A stretch of DNA of 50,693 nucleotides from Bacillus sp. AFS001701 (GTDB taxonomy: Bacteria > Bacillota > Bacilli > Bacillales > Bacillaceae_G), in NCBI RefSeq assembly GCF_002559405.1, contig NZ_NTZO01000099.1, positions 1 to 50,693 of the forward strand. Direction: 5' to 3'. The notes below the pieces were generated by a model. That model was given only the letters and a program-made list of their open reading frames with translations, ran no database searches and had not been told where the DNA came from. Both the position numbers and the translations under genes were made by a program. Below, one piece after another: positions 26,500-35,548 of the stretch (position 1 is its first letter; the number at the start of each line of letters is the position of its first letter).

Positions 26500-26741
26500 A
26501 ATAGATCCCCTTCCTATTACAAATCTCACTATCTTTTTATGTATAATTTTTATTTCATATTTTATCTTTTCAAGAAATTAATCGTTTCCTCATTTCCTTG
26601 CTCTTAACATTTTAACACGAACTATCCATAAAAGAAAAAGAGGTCGTCTTTGATTCAGGCATATTAAAAGTTTTTATTCACTTGAGATTAAAGTTGAATA
26701 ATTATGACTTTTAAGAATGAATCGTAAGACTACCTCTGTAA

Positions 26742-26918
26742 TTAATTTAAGTCGATTTCTCGCTCAAAAATTAGTTCAACACATGAACCTTCTATTGCTT
26801 GTTGATTGTTTACAACCTGATGAAGGCGCCAGCCACTTTTAGCATAGTTCCCAACTACATCATAATAATGACGATTTGATGATTTCGTGTTAACTTTTAC
26901 AAATTCGTATTCGTACAT
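26742..26918 (-). CDS. DUF4177 domain protein
   Basis: A small 58-residue protein (MYEYEFVKVNTKSSNRHYYD...) fitting the DUF4177 family: short beta-rich proteins with a conserved GWRLHQV motif and a C-terminal strand ELIFER. Function unknown. The start is the ATG at 26918, seven to nine bases after GGAGGGTGG; an upstream in-frame extension lacks a ribosome binding site. It lies alone between polA and phoR. The 215 bases between it and polA show nothing recognisable. Confidence 0.8.
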   Translation of the reverse strand: MYEYEFVKVNTKSSNRHYYDVVGNYAKSGWRLHQVVNNQQAIEGSCVELIFEREIDLN

Positions 26919-27109
26919 CTGTATCCACCCTCCGATGTATGATTCAACACTCATAATTTCCCCAAAAATTATAAAAGTAATATGATCAAATAAAGAAAAC
27001 TCGTCGATTGACAAGCCTTTTAGGTAGAGCCGTAGTAGCACTTATACTTTTTTTAAAAATTGGTGATTACTCGTTGCCAATTTATACGATCTTAAAGTGC
27101 AATAAAAAA

Positions 27110-27131
27110 GGTATCCACTAGTATGGACACC
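27110..27131 (-). terminator. Second terminator hairpin downstream of phoPR
   Basis: GGTATCCA/TGGACACC with one mismatch and a six-base loop, then TTTTTT on the minus strand. Confidence 0.6.
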
Positions 27132-27168
27132 TTAAAGAAAAAATAAAACAATTTTAAATATAAAAAAT

Positions 27169-27192
27169 CCCGGAAGTATAACTACTCCCGGT
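27169..27192 (-). terminator. Terminator downstream of phoPR
   Basis: CCCGGAAGTA/TACTCCCGGT hairpin with a four-base loop, followed by TTTTTT on the minus strand, about 95 bases past the phoR stop. Confidence 0.65.
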
Positions 27193-27285
27193 TTAAGATA
27201 ACTCCTTGGATGAAGGGGTTTTCATCATAACTATACCAATTATTTATTAATTATTAATAAATACAATGTAAAATCAATGTAAATG

Positions 27286-29052
27286 TCACATCGAAATACT
27301 TTTATTTAATGTTACAATGAATGACGTCCCATGGCCTAGTTTACTTTCAACTTCGATTTTGCCTTTATGGGCTTCGACAAGATGCTTTACAATCGCTAGT
27401 CCTAGGCCTGTCCCTCCAGAGTTCCTACTTCTTGCTTTATCCACTCTGTAAAAACGTTCGAAAATACGAGATATTTCTTCTTTTCCAATTCCAACCCCTG
27501 TGTCATTGACCCTTAAAACAATATGATCATTTGTCTCGGAGGAAGTAATAAATACTTTTCCACCAGCTGGAGTATAGTGAATTGCGTTATCAACTAAATT
27601 AATAATAACTTGTTTTAATCTTAACGCATCAGCATATACAACTAACGGACTATTTAAGTATAATTTGAAGTCTATATTCTTCTCTTCTGCTTTTTGATTA
27701 AGCATTTGCTGTACATCTTCAATAACTTGTTTTGCTGATACTTCTGAAAGATCTAATTTAAAATTCTGTTGCTCAATTTTTGAAAGGTCTAATAAATCTT
27801 GAATAAGTGTCTGCATACGATCACTTTCCGTTAAAATAATCGATAAGAAGTTTTTACATAACTCATCATTTTCCATTGCTCCATCTAGTAGAGTTTCAGT
27901 AAAACCTTTAATAGATGTAATTGGCGTTTTAAGCTCGTGAGATACATTTGCAAAAAAATCTTTTCGAACTTGCTCTAATTTCTTTAATTCACTTATGTCA
28001 TGGAAAACAAGAACGATTCCTTTCCACTCGTGATTGATCCCAATAATTGGTGCACCATATATTTCAAAATGTTTTCTTTCAATTGATAATGGCAGAATGA
28101 TTTGCTTTCTAACTTTTATTTCTTTTAGAAAAATTTCTTCCACAATTTCAATGACTTCTTTATGTTTAAATGCGTCATAATAAAGCTCACCCAGTATACT
28201 TCTAGAGTCAATTTTGAATGTTTCTCGATATGTTTTATTAATTAGGTTTACATGTCCTCTACTATTAATTAAAACAACCCCGCTACCAATATTATGGATC
28301 AATGTGTTTAATCGATCTTGCTGCATTTCTTGTTGACTAGTCATTTCTTGTAGATTTTTTGCAAGTACATTCATTGCTTGACTTAACATTGTTGTCGATT
28401 CATTACTTTCTGCTAATGTTCTAGCTTTATAATTCCCTTTGGATAATTCAATTGCAACTTGTGTAATATCTTCAATTGGTTTTGAAAATTGATGCGAATA
28501 TCGTATTAGTAAAATTATGATGGCAAATAAAACAAAACCTAATAATGAAAATAATAACATCGAAATACTTCGGTAAACTTCTTTGATTGACTTAGTTGAA
28601 TAATCAACAATCAAAAATTGCTTATTACCGTGTTTATCGGTTATTTTCTTGCCGTAATATTTAGCAGCAGAATCTTTTTCGATAAATTTGGCTGCAGAAT
28701 CTACTTTATCAAGTCGTTCTAGATAAGCTTTTAAATTCTTTGATGATATATTCAATTCCACATTCTCATTACTAGATTTAGCGATAAGATTATAATGATC
28801 ATCAAATAAAATAATATCGATATTTAAATCCTTAGATATCTTTTTTAACGTTTGATTAGATATATTCTTTGTTAATGGTGTATTTGACTCCATTATCGAA
28901 GCAATTAAGTTCGTCTCTTTCTCAATTCTTTGATCATAGTTTGTCAGATAAAAGGATTTAAATATTTGCCCTAGTACGATTCCTAATATAACAAGAATAA
29001 CGATTATTATTGCAGAGAATCCATAGAGCAATTTGCGATTTAGATTACTCAT
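27286..29052 (-). CDS. phoR: Phosphate-regulon sensor histidine kinase PhoR
   Basis: A 588-residue membrane sensor kinase with an N-terminal membrane segment (about 10-32), an extracytoplasmic domain, a second segment (about 163-183), HAMP, PAS (about 250-350), HisKA with the phospho-acceptor in NVSHELKTPITSIKGFTETL, and HATPase_c (NLVDNAIHYTP, DTGVGIG, GGTGLGLAIVKHLVEAHKG). It phosphorylates PhoP when phosphate is short. Its start overlaps the end of phoP by eight bases, so translation is coupled. Assignment rests on the phoP overlap and the position between mdh and polA. Confidence 0.94.
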   Translation of the reverse strand: MSNLNRKLLYGFSAIIIVILVILGIVLGQIFKSFYLTNYDQRIEKETNLIASIMESNTPLTKNISNQTLKKISKDLNIDIILFDDHYNLIAKSSNENVELNISSKNLKAYLERLDKVDSAAKFIEKDSAAKYYGKKITDKHGNKQFLIVDYSTKSIKEVYRSISMLLFSLLGFVLFAIIILLIRYSHQFSKPIEDITQVAIELSKGNYKARTLAESNESTTMLSQAMNVLAKNLQEMTSQQEMQQDRLNTLIHNIGSGVVLINSRGHVNLINKTYRETFKIDSRSILGELYYDAFKHKEVIEIVEEIFLKEIKVRKQIILPLSIERKHFEIYGAPIIGINHEWKGIVLVFHDISELKKLEQVRKDFFANVSHELKTPITSIKGFTETLLDGAMENDELCKNFLSIILTESDRMQTLIQDLLDLSKIEQQNFKLDLSEVSAKQVIEDVQQMLNQKAEEKNIDFKLYLNSPLVVYADALRLKQVIINLVDNAIHYTPAGGKVFITSSETNDHIVLRVNDTGVGIGKEEISRIFERFYRVDKARSRNSGGTGLGLAIVKHLVEAHKGKIEVESKLGHGTSFIVTLNKSISM

Positions 29053-29761
29053 TTAATCTTGGTTCCTCTAATTTATATCCTAATCCACGAATTGTTTTTA
29101 TATAAACTGGTTTTTTCGAATCTAGCTCAATTTTTTCTCTTAAATGGCTAATATGAACATCGACAATTCTGGTGTCCCCTGCAAAATCATAATTCCAAAC
29201 GGCACTTAATAATTGATCTCGAGTTAATACTCTACCTTTATTTTTCGTTAAATATAATAATAACTCAAATTCCTTAGGTGTTAACTCCAGTTTTTCACCT
29301 TGGAAATATGCTTCATAGTATTCAGGTAGAATCTTTAAATCAGCAATTAGTAAAGTATCAGCGTCATCGTTTGATAGTACTGGTGTCTCAGTAATTTTAG
29401 ATCTTCTTAAAATCGCTTTAACTCTAGCTACGACTTCTCTTGGGCTAAATGGTTTTGTCATGTAATCATCGGCACCAAGTTCAAGTCCTAACACTTTATC
29501 AAATTCATCATCTTTTGCTGTAACCATTAAAATAGGCGTCGTGTTTCTTTGAAGTCTTAATTCTTTACATACTTCCATACCATCTTTTTTTGGTAGCATT
29601 AGATCTAGAACAATTAATTCTGGTTTTTCCTCTACAGCCTTTTGTAAACCTTCTTCCCCATCAGTAGCTGTAACAACTTGAAAGCCTGCCTGTTCTAGGT
29701 TAAATTTGATTAAAGTTAAGATATGCTCTTCATCGTCAACTACAAGAATTTTATTGTTCAT
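29045..29761 (-). CDS. phoP: Phosphate-regulon response regulator PhoP
   Basis: A 238-residue OmpR-type regulator. The receiver domain (1-120) has the acidic pocket DDEE and phospho-acceptor Asp53 (LIVLDLMLPKKDG); Thr and Lys of the switch are in MVTAKDDEFDK and DDYMTKPF. The C-terminal winged helix (about 135-235) carries LTPKEFELLLYL and GDTRIVDVHISHLREKIE. It binds PHO boxes of phosphate-starvation genes. It is cotranscribed with phoR. Confidence 0.95.
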   Translation of the reverse strand: MNNKILVVDDEEHILTLIKFNLEQAGFQVVTATDGEEGLQKAVEEKPELIVLDLMLPKKDGMEVCKELRLQRNTTPILMVTAKDDEFDKVLGLELGADDYMTKPFSPREVVARVKAILRRSKITETPVLSNDDADTLLIADLKILPEYYEAYFQGEKLELTPKEFELLLYLTKNKGRVLTRDQLLSAVWNYDFAGDTRIVDVHISHLREKIELDSKKPVYIKTIRGLGYKLEEPRLNE

Positions 29762-29912
29762 TTCATATTCCTCCAGGTCATTGTTAAACCCTCATCCATT
29801 TGTATCCTATTTTATTTATCTATATCTACTTTTTAATCATACTAAAAATTCGATCAGACGTAAAACGTAAAAAGCAGTGATGGAAAGTTCATACTAAGGT
29901 AAAACAACAAAA

Positions 29913-29936
29913 AAAGAATGTCAGTTGACATTCTTT
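29913..29936 (-). terminator. Terminator of the MaoC-like gene
   Basis: AAAGAATGTCA/TGACATTCTTT perfect stem with a two-base loop and T run on the minus strand, just past the stop codon. Confidence 0.85.
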
Positions 29937-29939
29937 AAA

Positions 29940-30410
29940 TTAAAAATTTTCGTAAAGTAAAGCATTTGATCGGTTTACCGTTGGTGGAATTACAGTCATT
30001 TTCCCATTAGCAATTTCAGTTTGCGTTTTATTTAAAACGCTTACATTAATATATACTTCATTTAAATCTGAGTTAATTTCGACTACCTCAAAATGAATTG
30101 AAATTGTTTCATTGTGATATATATGTTGATTGAATTGAAGTTCTTTTTTAATAATATGACTTCCTGGGCCTGGTAAATGTTTGGTAACTGCTGCAGAGAC
30201 TAACCCGCTTATAATAAAACTTGGAACAATCGGTTTATTATATTTTGTTTGCGAAGCATAGTTGTATTGAGTATATAATGGGTTTGTATCGCCTGTTAGA
30301 GCCAGGTATAAGTAAATATGTTTTTCATCAATATGTTCTGTTACAATTAACTTTTCACCAATTGAAATGTCTTCAAGTTTTCGTCCGATTTTTGCTTTTT
30401 TAGTTAACAT
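29940..30410 (-). CDS. MaoC-like hotdog-fold dehydratase family protein
   Basis: A 156-residue hotdog-fold protein. The segment LALTGDTNPLYTQYNYASQTKY resembles the hydratase motif (a D-x-N-P-x-H type motif), but the usual His is replaced by Tyr; next comes IVPSFIISGLVSAAVTKHLPGPGS. Such proteins hydrate enoyl-CoA or act as acyl-binding relatives. The Asp-Thr-Asn-Pro without His makes normal hydratase activity uncertain. The ATG follows AGGGGGTTTAAT. It lies alone between phoP and a divergent gene; similar genes sit next to mdh in other Bacillus genomes (from memory). Confidence 0.78.
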   Translation of the reverse strand: MLTKKAKIGRKLEDISIGEKLIVTEHIDEKHIYLYLALTGDTNPLYTQYNYASQTKYNKPIVPSFIISGLVSAAVTKHLPGPGSHIIKKELQFNQHIYHNETISIHFEVVEINSDLNEVYINVSVLNKTQTEIANGKMTVIPPTVNRSNALLYENF

Positions 30411-30760
30411 ATTAAACCCCCTGTTTATCTTAATATTTTAAAAATTCGATAAACAACAGCAAATTTCCTTCTTAATCGGCAAAATTTTTATAAAAACTTA
30501 TAAAAAATTTTACTATTCGTCTATTCATATTTTCCCCCTTATGAAAGATAAAATTCTATCTTTCTCCCATTATAAGTAATTTAAATACTCTATAAACATA
30601 CTGACTTTAAAATCCTTATAAAAATCATGTGGTTTGTTGCATAAAAAACTTGTACATACTTATATCGTGAAACATCATTTCGTATGTAAAAATTTTTGGT
30701 ATAAATTAATAGATAAGATATTTAAATTAAAGTTTGGCTAAGTGAAAAGGAGAGATGGAC
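30411..30760. other. Divergent intergenic region
   Basis: About 340 AT-rich bases between two divergent genes. It must hold both promoters. TATAAA at about 30700 could be a -10 element for the plus-strand gene, but no -35 is clear. An imperfect ACATAC/GTATGT dyad lies around 30655-30690. Nothing else was seen. Confidence 0.4.
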
Positions 30761-31225
30761 ATGTCCTATACAGTTGATTTTAAAAATGTGTCTACGGTTG
30801 GATTAGAGTCTTCCCCAGTAGTCGATGCACTTGCTGGTTTACGTGCTAATGAAGCTCGTTATTTTATGAACAAGTACAAACATGAATTTACGGTTGTACC
30901 AGCTAGTGAAAGTCAGGAGACACTTGATTATGTTAACCGAATTTTGAAAGAAGAACGTGATATCGTATTCGCAGCTAAACCTTTAGAAACTTCTCGTTTT
31001 CAAGTGGAAAATATTAAATTTACCTACGTCTTTTATGAGGATGGACTTTCGGTCAATGTTATGTATACAGTTGATGATCCTAAAAAACGTGCTGTTGGTT
31101 TTAAACTTTCTGACGGAATGGAAATTCCAGCGGAGTTAGTAGAGAAGTTTAAGTTTGCTAGGCAGAAATCTAAACTAGCTGGAACGATTCGTGGATCGTA
31201 TTTTGTTATTAAAGGCGAATATTAA
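30761..31225 (+). CDS. Uncharacterised soluble protein, 154 residues
   Basis: Not recognised. The protein (MSYTVDFKNVSTVGLESSPV...) has no signal peptide, membrane segment or low complexity, and looks alpha/beta. Features include RANEARYFMNKYKHEFTVVP, a predicted beta-rich middle (VENIKFTYVFYEDGLSVNVM) and a basic C-terminus. The ATG at 30761 is eight bases after AAGGAG; another ATG six bases earlier is too close to the site. Codon use matches its neighbours, and a strong bidirectional terminator follows. It stands alone, facing mdh. It is probably a conserved Bacillaceae hypothetical. Confidence 0.8.
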   Translation: MSYTVDFKNVSTVGLESSPVVDALAGLRANEARYFMNKYKHEFTVVPASESQETLDYVNRILKEERDIVFAAKPLETSRFQVENIKFTYVFYEDGLSVNVMYTVDDPKKRAVGFKLSDGMEIPAELVEKFKFARQKSKLAGTIRGSYFVIKGEY

Positions 31226-31240
31226 AATAGGTTAAAAATA

Positions 31241-31279
31241 AAGACCAACAAGGTAATTAGAAATTACCTTGTTGGTCTT
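31241..31279. terminator. Strong bidirectional terminator between the orphan gene and mdh
   Basis: A perfect 18-base stem, AAGACCAACAAGGTAATT with its complement, and a three-base loop, with T-rich sequence after it on the plus strand and A/T-rich on the other. Confidence 0.9.
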
Positions 31280-31283
31280 CTTT

Positions 31284-32222
31284 TTAAGCTAAAACGTTCA
31301 TAACATTTTTGACAGCTGCAACTGAACGATCTAACGCTGTTTTTTCTTCAGCAGTTAAATCTAATTCGATAATTTGTTCAATACCGTTTCCGCCAATAAT
31401 TGTAGGAACTCCTAAGTAAATACCGCTGTACCCATATTCGCCTTCTAAATAAGCGATTGTAGGTAACACGCGACGTTGATCCTTAAGTATAGCTTCAACC
31501 ATTTCTACTAGTGAGGCAGCAGGTGCATAATAAGCACTTCCGTTACCTAATAGATTAACGATTTCTCCGCCACCCTTACGAGTACGTTCAACAATAGCTT
31601 CTAAACGATCTTTTGGAATTAATTTTTCTAATGGAATTCCACCAGCATATGAATAACGCACTAATGGTACCATATCGTCTCCGTGACCACCTAAAACAAA
31701 TCCAGAAATATCTTTAACGGATAAATTTAATTCTTGAGCTACAAACGTTCTAAAACGAGCTGTGTCAAGAACTCCAGATTGTCCTATAACGCGGTGTTTA
31801 GGAAAACCAGCTTCTTTGTATACTGTATAAGTCATTGCATCGACAGGGTTAGTTAATACAACGATTGTACAGTTAGGAGAGTATTTTACGATTTCACGAG
31901 TAACTGCTTTCATGATGTTTGAGTTAGTTGATACTAGGTCATCGCGGCTCATACCCGGTTTACGAGCGATACCTGCTGTGATGACGACTACATCTGAATC
32001 AGCTGTGTCAGCATAATCACTAGTACCAATAATGTTAGCATCAAATCCTTGAACTGGACTTGCTTCAAGCATATCTAAGGCTTTGCCCTTAGTAGGGTTC
32101 TCTAGTTGTGGAATATCAACTATTACTACATCCCCTAATTCCTTTTGTGCAAGCAAGAAAGCTGTTGTAGCACCAGTAAACCCAGCACCTACTACGGAAA
32201 TTTTACGTCTACGAATTGACAT
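31284..32222 (-). CDS. mdh: Malate dehydrogenase
   Basis: A 312-residue NAD-dependent LDH-like malate dehydrogenase that oxidises malate to oxaloacetate in the TCA cycle. The nucleotide-binding loop is [17 protein letters not shown] with the NAD-selecting Asp in VVIVDI. The catalytic His lies in [16 protein letters not shown], and the substrate Arg residues in [16 protein letters not shown]. The ATG follows AAAGGGAGGTATTTGT. Last gene of the citZ-icd-mdh run, 36 bases after icd. Confidence 0.97.
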   Translation of the reverse strand: MSIRRRKISVVGAGFTGATTAFLLAQKELGDVVIVDIPQLENPTKGKALDMLEASPVQGFDANIIGTSDYADTADSDVVVITAGIARKPGMSRDDLVSTNSNIMKAVTREIVKYSPNCTIVVLTNPVDAMTYTVYKEAGFPKHRVIGQSGVLDTARFRTFVAQELNLSVKDISGFVLGGHGDDMVPLVRYSYAGGIPLEKLIPKDRLEAIVERTRKGGGEIVNLLGNGSAYYAPAASLVEMVEAILKDQRRVLPTIAYLEGEYGYSGIYLGVPTIIGGNGIEQIIELDLTAEEKTALDRSVAAVKNVMNVLA

Positions 32223-32258
32223 ACAAATACCTCCCTTTTGTTTACAAACACAATTTAA

Positions 32259-33539
32259 TTATACAAGAACTGATTCCATATTTGAAATTAATTCGTTTGC
32301 AAATTCAGAACATTTCACTTCAGTAGCTCCATCCATTAGACGAGCAAAGTCATAAGTAACAACTTTTGAAGCGATTGTTTTTTCCATTGATTTAAGAATC
32401 ATAGAAGCTGCTTCATTCCAACCCATATGTTCAAGCATTAATACTCCAGAAAGAATAACTGAAGATGGATTTACTTTATCTAGTCCAGCGTATTTAGGTG
32501 CTGTACCATGAGTAGCTTCAAAAATAGCATGTCCAGTTTCGTAGTTGATATTTGCTCCAGGAGCGATACCAATTCCACCAACTTGAGCAGCAAGTGCATC
32601 AGAAATATAGTCACCATTTAAGTTCATTGTAGCTACTACATCGAACTCACGTGGTCTAGTTAAAATTTGTTGTAAGAAGATATCAGCAATGCTGTCTTTT
32701 ACTAGGATTTTGCCAGCTTTTTCAGCTTCATCCATTGCTTTGTTAGCAGCATCTTTACCGCTTGTTTCTACAATGCGATCATATTCTGCCCATGTAAATA
32801 CTTTATCGCCGAATTCTTGCTCAGCAACTTCATAACCCCAGTTCTTAAATGCACCTTCAGTAAATTTCATGATATTACCTTTATGAACTAAAGTTAAAGA
32901 TTTACGGTTTTCTTGAATTGCATAATTAATTGCTGCACGTACAAGACGTTTTGTACCTTCTTCAGAAATTGGTTTAATACCGATACCAGATGTTTCTGGG
33001 AAACGGATTTTATTAACACCCATCTCTTTTTGTAAGAATTCAATAACTTTTTGAACTGCTTCAGAACCTTTTTCATATTCGATACCAGCATAGATATCTT
33101 CAGTGTTTTCACGGAAAATTACCATATCTGTATCTTCTGGACGTTTAACTGGTGAAGGTACACCTTCAAAGTAACGTACAGGACGTAAGCACACAAATAA
33201 ATCTAATTCTTGACGTAGAGCAACGTTTAAAGAACGAATACCACCACCAACTGGAGTTGTTAAAGGTCCTTTAATTGCGATCATGTACTCTTCAATTAAA
33301 TTTAAAGTTTCTTGAGGTAACCATTCACCAGTAACATTAAATGCTTTTTCACCAGCAAGAACTTCTTTCCATTCAATTTTACGATTACCATTGTATGCTT
33401 TTTCAACAGCTGCATCTAAAACACGTGAAGATGCTGCCCAAATATCTGGGCCTGTACCGTCGCCTTCAATAAAAGGAATAATTGGATTGTTTGGCACGTT
33501 TAATTGGCCGTCTACTAATGTAATTTTTTCAGCTTGCAT
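32259..33539 (-). CDS. icd: Isocitrate dehydrogenase (NADP)
   Basis: A 426-residue enzyme that converts isocitrate to 2-oxoglutarate with NADPH formation. The signature [20 protein letters not shown] contains the substrate Ser and Arg residues; metal-binding Asp residues lie in [20 protein letters not shown]; the cofactor site is GTAPKYAG. The start is ATG at 33539 ([11 protein letters not shown]), seven to nine bases after GGGGGAG; a further in-frame ATG upstream has no ribosome binding site. Second in the citZ-icd-mdh run. Confidence 0.97.
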   Translation of the reverse strand: MQAEKITLVDGQLNVPNNPIIPFIEGDGTGPDIWAASSRVLDAAVEKAYNGNRKIEWKEVLAGEKAFNVTGEWLPQETLNLIEEYMIAIKGPLTTPVGGGIRSLNVALRQELDLFVCLRPVRYFEGVPSPVKRPEDTDMVIFRENTEDIYAGIEYEKGSEAVQKVIEFLQKEMGVNKIRFPETSGIGIKPISEEGTKRLVRAAINYAIQENRKSLTLVHKGNIMKFTEGAFKNWGYEVAEQEFGDKVFTWAEYDRIVETSGKDAANKAMDEAEKAGKILVKDSIADIFLQQILTRPREFDVVATMNLNGDYISDALAAQVGGIGIAPGANINYETGHAIFEATHGTAPKYAGLDKVNPSSVILSGVLMLEHMGWNEAASMILKSMEKTIASKVVTYDFARLMDGATEVKCSEFANELISNMESVLV

Positions 33540-33591
33540 TACATGCTCCCCCTTGTATAAATAAATTAAATTCATTAAAATACATGCTTTT

Positions 33592-33615
33592 GAGAGGAAG
33601 ATTCCTCTTCCTCTC
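33592..33615 (-). other. Perfect stem-loop in the citZ-icd intercistronic region
   Basis: GAGAGGAAGA-TTCC-TCTTCCTCTC: a ten-base-pair stem and four-base loop. On the minus strand it is followed by AAAAGC, not a T run, so it is not a standard terminator for citZ. It could be a partial terminator, RNA-processing or mRNA-stability element. Confidence 0.6.
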
Positions 33616-33673
33616 TTTACTATACCACTATTATTCGAATATTAAATACTATTTTAAGTATTCAATTATTTCT

Positions 33674-34792
33674 TTATGCACGCTCTTCAATTGGAATGTA
33701 AGAGTTTTTCTCTGGTCCTGTGTAATCTGCACGCGGACGAATAATGCGATTATTTTCATATTGTTCTAAAATGTGTGCAGTCCAGCCAGACATACGGCTA
33801 ATAGCAAAGATTGGAGTGAATAAATCATGTTCAATTCCTAAGCTGTGATAAACAGATGCAGAGTAGAAATCAACATTTGGTGGAATATTCTTTTGAGTTG
33901 TAACAAGTTCTTCAATTTTTTCAGACATTGTGTACCATTTTAACTCTCCAGTAATTGCGCCTAATTGACGAGACATTTCTTTTAAATGTTTCGCACGTGG
34001 GTCCCCACCACGATATACGCGATGTCCGAATCCCATAATTTTAGCTTTAGCATCCATTTTCTCTTGAATGTAAGATTCAACATTTTCAATCTCACCGATT
34101 TCAGCTAACATTTTCATAACGCTTTCATTTGCTCCGCCGTGTAATGGACCTTTTAAAGCTCCAATCGCAGCTGTAATACCTGAATAAATATCAGATAATG
34201 TAGCTACGCAAACGCGTGCAGTAAATGTTGAAGCATTTAATTCATGGTCAGCATGTAGTACTAAAGCCTTATTAATTGCTTCTTCAGCAATTGCATTAGG
34301 TTTATCACCTGTTAGCATGTATAAGAAGTTAGCTGAGAATGATAAATCTTTATTAGGAGCGACTGGTTCAAGCCCCTGACGAATTCGAGAAAACGCTGCC
34401 ACAAATGTTGAAATTTTAGCTTGAAGTTGGATTGCTTTAAGATAATTAGAATCTGAGTCCATTGCTTCAGCATTTTTGTCATACAATGCAAGCATTGAAA
34501 TAACTGTACGTAGTACAGTCATAGGATGTACATTTTTTAAATTAGTTGATTTTAAGTAAGTAATAACTTCTTCTGGTAATTCAGAATTATCTGCTAATTG
34601 AGAAGCAAGTTCTTTAAGTTGATCCTTATTTGGTAATTTGCGATGCCATAATAAATATACTACTTCTTCAAAACTTGCATATTCTGCTAATTCATCAATA
34701 CCGATACCTACATACGTTAATGTATCATCAATAATAGAACTTATAGAAGTCGTAGCTGCTACAACACCCTCTAAACCACTTTTAACTGTCAT
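33674..34792 (-). CDS. citZ: Citrate synthase
   Basis: A 372-residue type I citrate synthase that condenses oxaloacetate and acetyl-CoA. Catalytic regions are visible: LHADHELNASTF (His), GPLHGGANESVMKML (His), GFGHRVYRGGDPRAKHLK and the Asp-bearing NVDFYSASVYHSLGI. The ATG follows AGGAGAGAGGGGAAT. First gene of the TCA run citZ-icd-mdh. CcpC/CcpA control is known for B. subtilis citZ, but I could not point to a clear operator here. Confidence 0.97.
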   Translation of the reverse strand: MTVKSGLEGVVAATTSISSIIDDTLTYVGIGIDELAEYASFEEVVYLLWHRKLPNKDQLKELASQLADNSELPEEVITYLKSTNLKNVHPMTVLRTVISMLALYDKNAEAMDSDSNYLKAIQLQAKISTFVAAFSRIRQGLEPVAPNKDLSFSANFLYMLTGDKPNAIAEEAINKALVLHADHELNASTFTARVCVATLSDIYSGITAAIGALKGPLHGGANESVMKMLAEIGEIENVESYIQEKMDAKAKIMGFGHRVYRGGDPRAKHLKEMSRQLGAITGELKWYTMSEKIEELVTTQKNIPPNVDFYSASVYHSLGIEHDLFTPIFAISRMSGWTAHILEQYENNRIIRPRADYTGPEKNSYIPIEERA

Positions 34793-34966
34793 ATTCCCCT
34801 CTCTCCTTTACGCAAAAATTTCCCTAGTATTAATACATACATATACTGGTATAACTCTTTTGAATTACCGAGTATACATAGAAAGGAACCCTACTATCAT
34901 TTATTATAAACAATAATCTGACTTTTGTGAATGAAAACAATTTACTAAAATATAATTATTATGCAA

Positions 34967-35425
34967 TTACTTAATTAATTCTACAATCCAGATGAATAGA
35001 TATGCGATTCCAGCTCCAATTAAAGGCCCTACTGCAACCCCTTTAAATACCGCTACAGACAGTACAGTACCTAGTACTAATGCTGCTGTTATTTGTGGAC
35101 TAGTTGCTAATAATTGTACTCCACCTTTTGCCAAAAGAGCTACGGCGATACCAGAGAGTAGTGCGATCCAGGCAACAGGGGTTTTTAATGCATCAATCAA
35201 ATTTTTAAAACCGATTTCACCGGTCGCGATTGGTACTAATACAGCAATTGTAATAATCGTTACGCCTAAATTAATACCTTTTGATTGCATATAAGGAAAT
35301 ACTCGAACTCCTAGAGGAGTATATTTTAGTACTAACAATACTATAATTGAAATAATTAAAGAGTTATTTTTAGCAATTGCACCAATTAATAATAAAGCTA
35401 AGAGAAAAACTGTCGATTCACTCAT
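34967..35425 (-). CDS. DUF441 family membrane protein (YtwI-like)
   Basis: A 152-residue hydrophobic protein with about four membrane segments (LLALLLIGAIAKNNSLIISI, GVTIITIAVLVPIATGEIG, PVAWIALLSGIAVALLAKGG, ITAALVLGTVLSVAVFKGV) and the glycine-rich GPLIGAGIAYLFIWIVELIK end. It belongs to the DUF441 family of unknown function. It sits between citZ and ytvI, as ytwI does in B. subtilis. The ATG follows AAGGGGATACTAACAA. Confidence 0.9.
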   Translation of the reverse strand: MSESTVFLLALLLIGAIAKNNSLIISIIVLLVLKYTPLGVRVFPYMQSKGINLGVTIITIAVLVPIATGEIGFKNLIDALKTPVAWIALLSGIAVALLAKGGVQLLATSPQITAALVLGTVLSVAVFKGVAVGPLIGAGIAYLFIWIVELIK

Positions 35426-35548
35426 TTGTTAGTATCCCCTTAATGTATAATTTATTAATAAATACTATCAAACTTTACTATTATAAAAAAATAATTCTTG
35501 ATAAAATAAGACAAGAGGACTCATTTCACTTTGGAAGGAGGTAAAAGT

